Position numbers and translations under genes: made by a program. The notes under the pieces were generated by a model, which did not search any database, was not told the DNA's origin, and saw only the letters and a program-made list of their open reading frames with translations. A stretch of DNA of 64,000 nt from Nostoc sp. NIES-4103 (GTDB taxonomy: Bacteria > Cyanobacteriota > Cyanobacteriia > Cyanobacteriales > Nostocaceae): assembly GCF_002368335.1 (NCBI RefSeq), contig NZ_AP018288.1:7901051-7965050 (forward strand), given 5' to 3'. Positions 61,116 through 64,000 of this stretch are shown piece after piece; within the stretch, counting starts at the first letter, position 1; every line of letters starts with the position of its first letter.

Positions 61116-61397
61116 CTATTCCCCATTCACAATTTCTTTTTTCATCAAGTTTTTTGTTGCCCCATAAGGTATTCTCAGCTTGGCATAAATGCCACCCAGT
61201 TGAACATGTTCGGGTGTTTGGTGTAAGGCTGCACAGCATCTTTGTACTGCTGCTTGATACTCTCGCCATTGCTTACGGATTGCTATACTAACAGCATCAT
61301 TACCTAAGTCTTCAAACTTTAACCCAGCCCTACTGAGCCAGGATTCCACATCTGTTGTTTCACCAATTGGTTCCGGTATAAAATTAGGATTTTGCAT
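61116..61397 (-). CDS. Small conserved cyanobacterial protein of unknown function
   Basis: 93 residues, soluble and helical. The N-terminal PNFIPEPIGETTDVESWL and the middle GNDAVSIAIRKQWREYQAAV followed by RCCAALHQTPEHVQLGGIYAKLRIPYG read as a real protein. No function is recognised. The final residues (LMKKEIVNGE) are translated from DNA next to the tandem repeats (CCCCATTC units), so the end may vary. It lies between the ABC ATPase and a long AT-rich gap. Confidence 0.6.
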   Translation of the reverse strand: MQNPNFIPEPIGETTDVESWLSRAGLKFEDLGNDAVSIAIRKQWREYQAAVQRCCAALHQTPEHVQLGGIYAKLRIPYGATKNLMKKEIVNGE

Positions 61398-61904
61398 AAA
61401 ATTTTTCCATCTTTTTTAGAGGCTATTTCTAAAGAAATGTAAACAGTATAAATAGCGTAAACACATCAAGTGAAGTATAGTTCATGTAATGTTGAAACAC
61501 CTCAGAAAACTTCAATACAGACCTTCATAATTGTTTACAAACGGCCTCTGAATTTAGAGACAGATAAAAATTGTTTTCGTTTGCTTATAAATACCGTGAA
61601 TGAAAGTTGTAAGTGTATTCAACAATAATTAATTTCACTTTAACCCTACATACTAATAAAAACCAACATGATTTTTTTTCAAAATCATAAATAGAAATTA
61701 TTAAGATTTAGTTCTGTAGTTAGAAGACTTTTATAAGAAATTATGCTATCGTAAGGGTTTTTAGTTTTGTAGTTATCGATCTTCCACACATAATGTGGTC
61801 TTTTGCCTACACCTGTTTTACTGAATAATGTATATTTTGGTTCTGCCTTCGCTTATGTTTGTAGCATCAAGGAAAAGTTTTTTTTGCTACTTACGGCTGA
61901 TTGT
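61398..61904. other. AT-rich intergenic region
   Basis: About 507 bases of strongly AT-rich DNA with runs of A and T and no supported gene or palindrome. It must contain promoters of the minus-strand gene at 61116-61397 and the plus-strand methyltransferase. An upstream in-frame TTG at 61803 would add 34 hydrophobic residues to the latter but lacks a ribosome site. Confidence 0.5.
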
Positions 61905-62582
61905 ATGGACGAAAATGAAAAACTAATTCTTAATTCATGGGAAATCAATGCCAAGTTATGGACACACACAATTCGTGACAAGCAGATAGAAAGCCGTGCG
62001 ATGGTTACTGATGCGGCTATCATTAATGCTGCACTCCAGTTGAAACCGCAAACATTCTTAGATGTTGGATGTGGTGAAGGATGGTTATGTCGTGAACTTT
62101 TCTCTCAAGGAATTGATGGGTGGGGAGTTGATGTTTGTGCCGATCTGATTGCAGCAGCTAAGTATAGTGGTGATTCTCGTTTTCTTGTTTGTTCGTACTC
62201 TGATCTGCGATGGCAAAAGTTCAGAAATATTCGCCATTTTTCTTGCTTGATTTGTAATTTCTCAATTCTCGGGAAATCTGCTATTTCTGAAATTGCCGAA
62301 GCTGGTCTGAACCTGTTAGAAAATCGCGGCTATCTTATCGTCCAAACTCTTCACCCTCTCATCGCCTGTGGTGAATCTCCCTATGAAGATGGTTGGAGGG
62401 AAACTTCATGGGATGGAATTGCAGATGAGGTGTTTCACCCTGCTCCTTGGTATTTCAGAACCGTAGAATCATGGATTAAAGAGTTCCATGCTTGCAATTA
62501 TCGATTGCTAAATTTACAGGAACCATGTCATCCTATAACGAACAAGCCTATCTCAATCATTTTTGTCTTTGAGCGACAGTAA
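61905..62582 (+). CDS. Class I SAM-dependent methyltransferase
   Basis: A soluble 225-residue enzyme with motif I TFLDVGCGEGWLCREL, motif II GVDVCADLIAAAKY and the motif IV region FSCLICNFSILGK, then a C-terminal RTVESWIKEFHACNYRLLNL. ATG 61905 (MDENEKLIL) is the natural start. The N-terminal segment SWEINAKLWTHTIRDKQIES is typical of small-molecule methyltransferases that act on a metabolite of unknown identity. It does not closely resemble the methyltransferase at 55019. It stands alone. Confidence 0.82.
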   Translation: MDENEKLILNSWEINAKLWTHTIRDKQIESRAMVTDAAIINAALQLKPQTFLDVGCGEGWLCRELFSQGIDGWGVDVCADLIAAAKYSGDSRFLVCSYSDLRWQKFRNIRHFSCLICNFSILGKSAISEIAEAGLNLLENRGYLIVQTLHPLIACGESPYEDGWRETSWDGIADEVFHPAPWYFRTVESWIKEFHACNYRLLNLQEPCHPITNKPISIIFVFERQ

Positions 62583-62729
62583 GGAACTTCCAATAAATAG
62601 GGATTTGGGTGTCTAACTTTGTAAATCTGTAGCAATTGTCATTAGTCCTTTGTCCTTTATAAATACAAATGACTAATGACCAATGACAAAGAAGCGCTAT
62701 ATAAGATGATTATGCAAATGAAATATGTT
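62583..62729. other. Convergent spacer with inverted repeats
   Basis: GTCATTAGTCCTTTGTCC (62638-62656) pairs with CAAATGACTAATGACC (62668-62683), a hairpin of the tandem TGTCATT class that could end both convergent transcripts. Confidence 0.6.
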
Positions 62730-63734
62730 TTAGTTTAAATCAGAGAAAAAATTTCCACCAGACAAACGATATTTTGGTTTTAGTTCCAAATAGAGAATAC
62801 AGATAATCAACCACACTAAACCTATGGCATAACCAGCTAATACATCAGTAGGCCAGTGTACACCTAGATAAAGCCGACTAAAACCTATGGCAAGAATTAA
62901 GGCAATGGTCAAAGCTGAAATCTGTTTTTCCCATTGAGGAAATTCTTTTACCAAAATGTAGCCGATGAAACCGTAAATTACCATTGATACCATTGCGTGA
63001 CCACTGGGAAAGCTATGGAAACCCACATTGATCAGCCGATCCCACAAGGCTGGGCGTGCCCTACCAAATAATAATTTCAGTAAATAATTTAAGCCTACTG
63101 CACTGGCTGTGGCGATCGCTAGTTTAGTTGTTTCTGGGCGACGCTGATAAAGCAGAACTATTTCTACCCACAAACAAATCGACACTAAAGCCAGTGGTTC
63201 ACCCAAAAAAGTTATACCCAGCATCATGCTATCCAAAAGTGGTGTGTGCAGCTTTTGAATTGCTAGCAAAATAGCGATGTCCAGTCCATACCTGTGCAGC
63301 AGCAAGCTACCCCAAGCACAAGTGGAAACAACCCATGCAACTGGAATCAGTTGATTGTTCACTAGGTTTAATTGTTTTTGTACAGGTGCTTGAGCTAATT
63401 TTTGAGGTTTTTCTTTTTCTATGCTGAGGTTAGTTGTATTTACTGTGAGTTTTTTTACTTCTTTTGTATAATCTAAAACTATATTTTGAAGAAGTAAGGC
63501 GATCGCATTGGCAGTAAAATCTGGATGGGAAATCACAAGAACATTTCCTGTTAAAGGATTAGCATGAAATCGCCTGACTATTTCCTCCTGTGACAATCTC
63601 ACTTCCAAGTATCTTTTGCAAGCTTGCGAATGATGCAGTCCACTTATCTTATATCTAGCTCTTCCTTTAACGGCAGTATGTATCGCTCTAATTAAAGGAT
63701 CTTCATGAGAGAGATTATTAAAATAAGTTTTCAT
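62730..63734 (-). CDS. PAP2 phosphatase fused to an HMA-like N-terminal domain
   Basis: A membrane protein of 334 residues. Residues 15-90 (AIHTAVKGRARYKISGLHHS, then FHANPLTGNVLVISH) resemble the HMA_2 domain, a ferredoxin-like fold found on metal-transport proteins, but lack the metal-binding CxxC. The C-terminal 200 residues are a type 2 phosphatidic acid phosphatase with the three catalytic motifs: K220...RP228 (KLLFGRARP), PSGH 243-246 and SRLYLGVHWPTD 286-297, over about six helices. It should hydrolyse a lipid phosphate or undecaprenyl pyrophosphate at the membrane. The fusion is unusual. The start ATG is the first in frame. Confidence 0.85.
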   Translation of the reverse strand: MKTYFNNLSHEDPLIRAIHTAVKGRARYKISGLHHSQACKRYLEVRLSQEEIVRRFHANPLTGNVLVISHPDFTANAIALLLQNIVLDYTKEVKKLTVNTTNLSIEKEKPQKLAQAPVQKQLNLVNNQLIPVAWVVSTCAWGSLLLHRYGLDIAILLAIQKLHTPLLDSMMLGITFLGEPLALVSICLWVEIVLLYQRRPETTKLAIATASAVGLNYLLKLLFGRARPALWDRLINVGFHSFPSGHAMVSMVIYGFIGYILVKEFPQWEKQISALTIALILAIGFSRLYLGVHWPTDVLAGYAIGLVWLIICILYLELKPKYRLSGGNFFSDLN

Positions 63735-63943
63735 CTTGCTACTTAACCAATTTTTGTGCTTGCAGTTTGGGAGTCTTTGACCAAAGGCTGTAGAAATCTC
63801 CTCGTCTAAGCTAGCAAATCCCCGCTTTCATTGAGAGTATACATATAGCCGTCGCCATTAGTGTTAGGACATCAACAGATAATAAAACCTAGACACAAAA
63901 AGACTTTTCACCCAGTCCCCAGTCCCTAGTCCCCAGTCTCCAG
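63735..63943. other. Intergenic region with tandem repeats
   Basis: The PAP2 promoter is expected in the first 100 bases. CCCAGTCCCCAGTCCCTAGT heptamers occupy 63911-63940. No gene is visible. Confidence 0.5.
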
Positions 63944-64000
63944 CTATATATATTGCTCTGGGTAAGAATCAAACCCAACACCCATTTCTGCTTGAAGTTG
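63944..64000 (-). CDS. Possible C-terminal end of a gene entering from the right
   Basis: The complement of the last 57 bases is an open frame of 18 codons (ending MGVGFDSYPEQYI) followed by TAG at 63944-63946. The composition is protein-like and tandem repeats begin directly after the stop, as with many genes here. The frame is cut by the window edge, so no family can be assigned. Confidence 0.3.
   Translation of the reverse strand, partial: QLQAEMGVGFDSYPEQYI

Overview
The window comes from a filamentous, probably heterocyst-forming cyanobacterium (Nostocales: Nostoc, Anabaena, Calothrix or similar). The evidence is the many GCGATCGC (HIP1) octamers, the moderately AT-rich composition, the dense short tandem repeats of 7-9 bp typical of that order (GGGGACT, GGGAATT, CCCTCATCT types), and cyanobacterial gene families: NblR-type regulator, DevBCA exporter, cyanobacteriochrome kinase, intein-bearing DnaB and two-GT8-type surface sugar genes. 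No species can be assigned from sequence reading alone.

Layout. 0-9 kb: an NblR-like response regulator, a DUF192 lipoprotein, a small DUF2949-type protein, trpC and lpdA on the minus strand, a SWIM zinc-finger protein and a MazF-type toxin-antitoxin pair. 9-18 kb: tRNA-Ser(GGA), two ferredoxins, a thermonuclease-fold lipoprotein, an inositol-phosphatase-family enzyme, a J-domain/TPR protein, hisZ, a LivF/NatE-type ABC ATPase, a Tat-exported beta-carbonic anhydrase and a ribbon-helix-helix regulator with a palindromic operator. 18-28 kb: a co-directional run that looks like a specialised biosynthesis-and-export locus: two tandem Rieske oxygenases, a coproporphyrinogen oxidase (HemF) copy, a small membrane-anchored candidate, an ATC-hydrolase-like protein, a cytokinin-dehydrogenase-like FAD oxidase and a complete DevB-DevC-DevA exporter. 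28-33 kb: dnaN, a secreted Gln-rich protein, a 24-repeat CRISPR array without cas genes, and a peroxiredoxin-like protein.

33-42 kb: a seven-gene minus-strand surface-polysaccharide operon (three GT8-like transferases, a GT10 fucosyltransferase-like enzyme, two GT4 enzymes, and an ABC exporter that carries two extra histidine-kinase-dimerisation-like segments at its C-terminus). 42-51 kb: housekeeping genes (gloB, rplI, dnaB with a 429-residue homing-endonuclease intein, an FKBP isomerase, a phasin-like protein) and small cyanobacterial hypotheticals. 50-64 kb: an ArsA/Get3-family ATPase, a 1104-residue three-CBCR-GAF histidine kinase, two methyltransferases, an acetoacetate-decarboxylase-like protein, ssb, an FAD monooxygenase, a sugar-type ABC ATPase interrupted by coding tandem repeats, and an HMA-PAP2 fusion.

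Intergenic DNA is dominated by repeats. I distinguish tandem short repeats, a 3-bp-target MITE pair (2987-3168 and 14761-14892), a TTACGCAA-ended element family, GTAG/GCAATTCATGAATTGC palindromes, and several hairpin families. Several repeats reach into genes and appear to have supplied termini or internal segments. The strongest candidates for something undescribed are the 18.6-28.1 kb Rieske/HemF/FAD-oxidase/DevBCA locus and the ABC-exporter/HisKA-like fusion at 37.8-40.1 kb. All family calls rest on reading motifs; no search was run.
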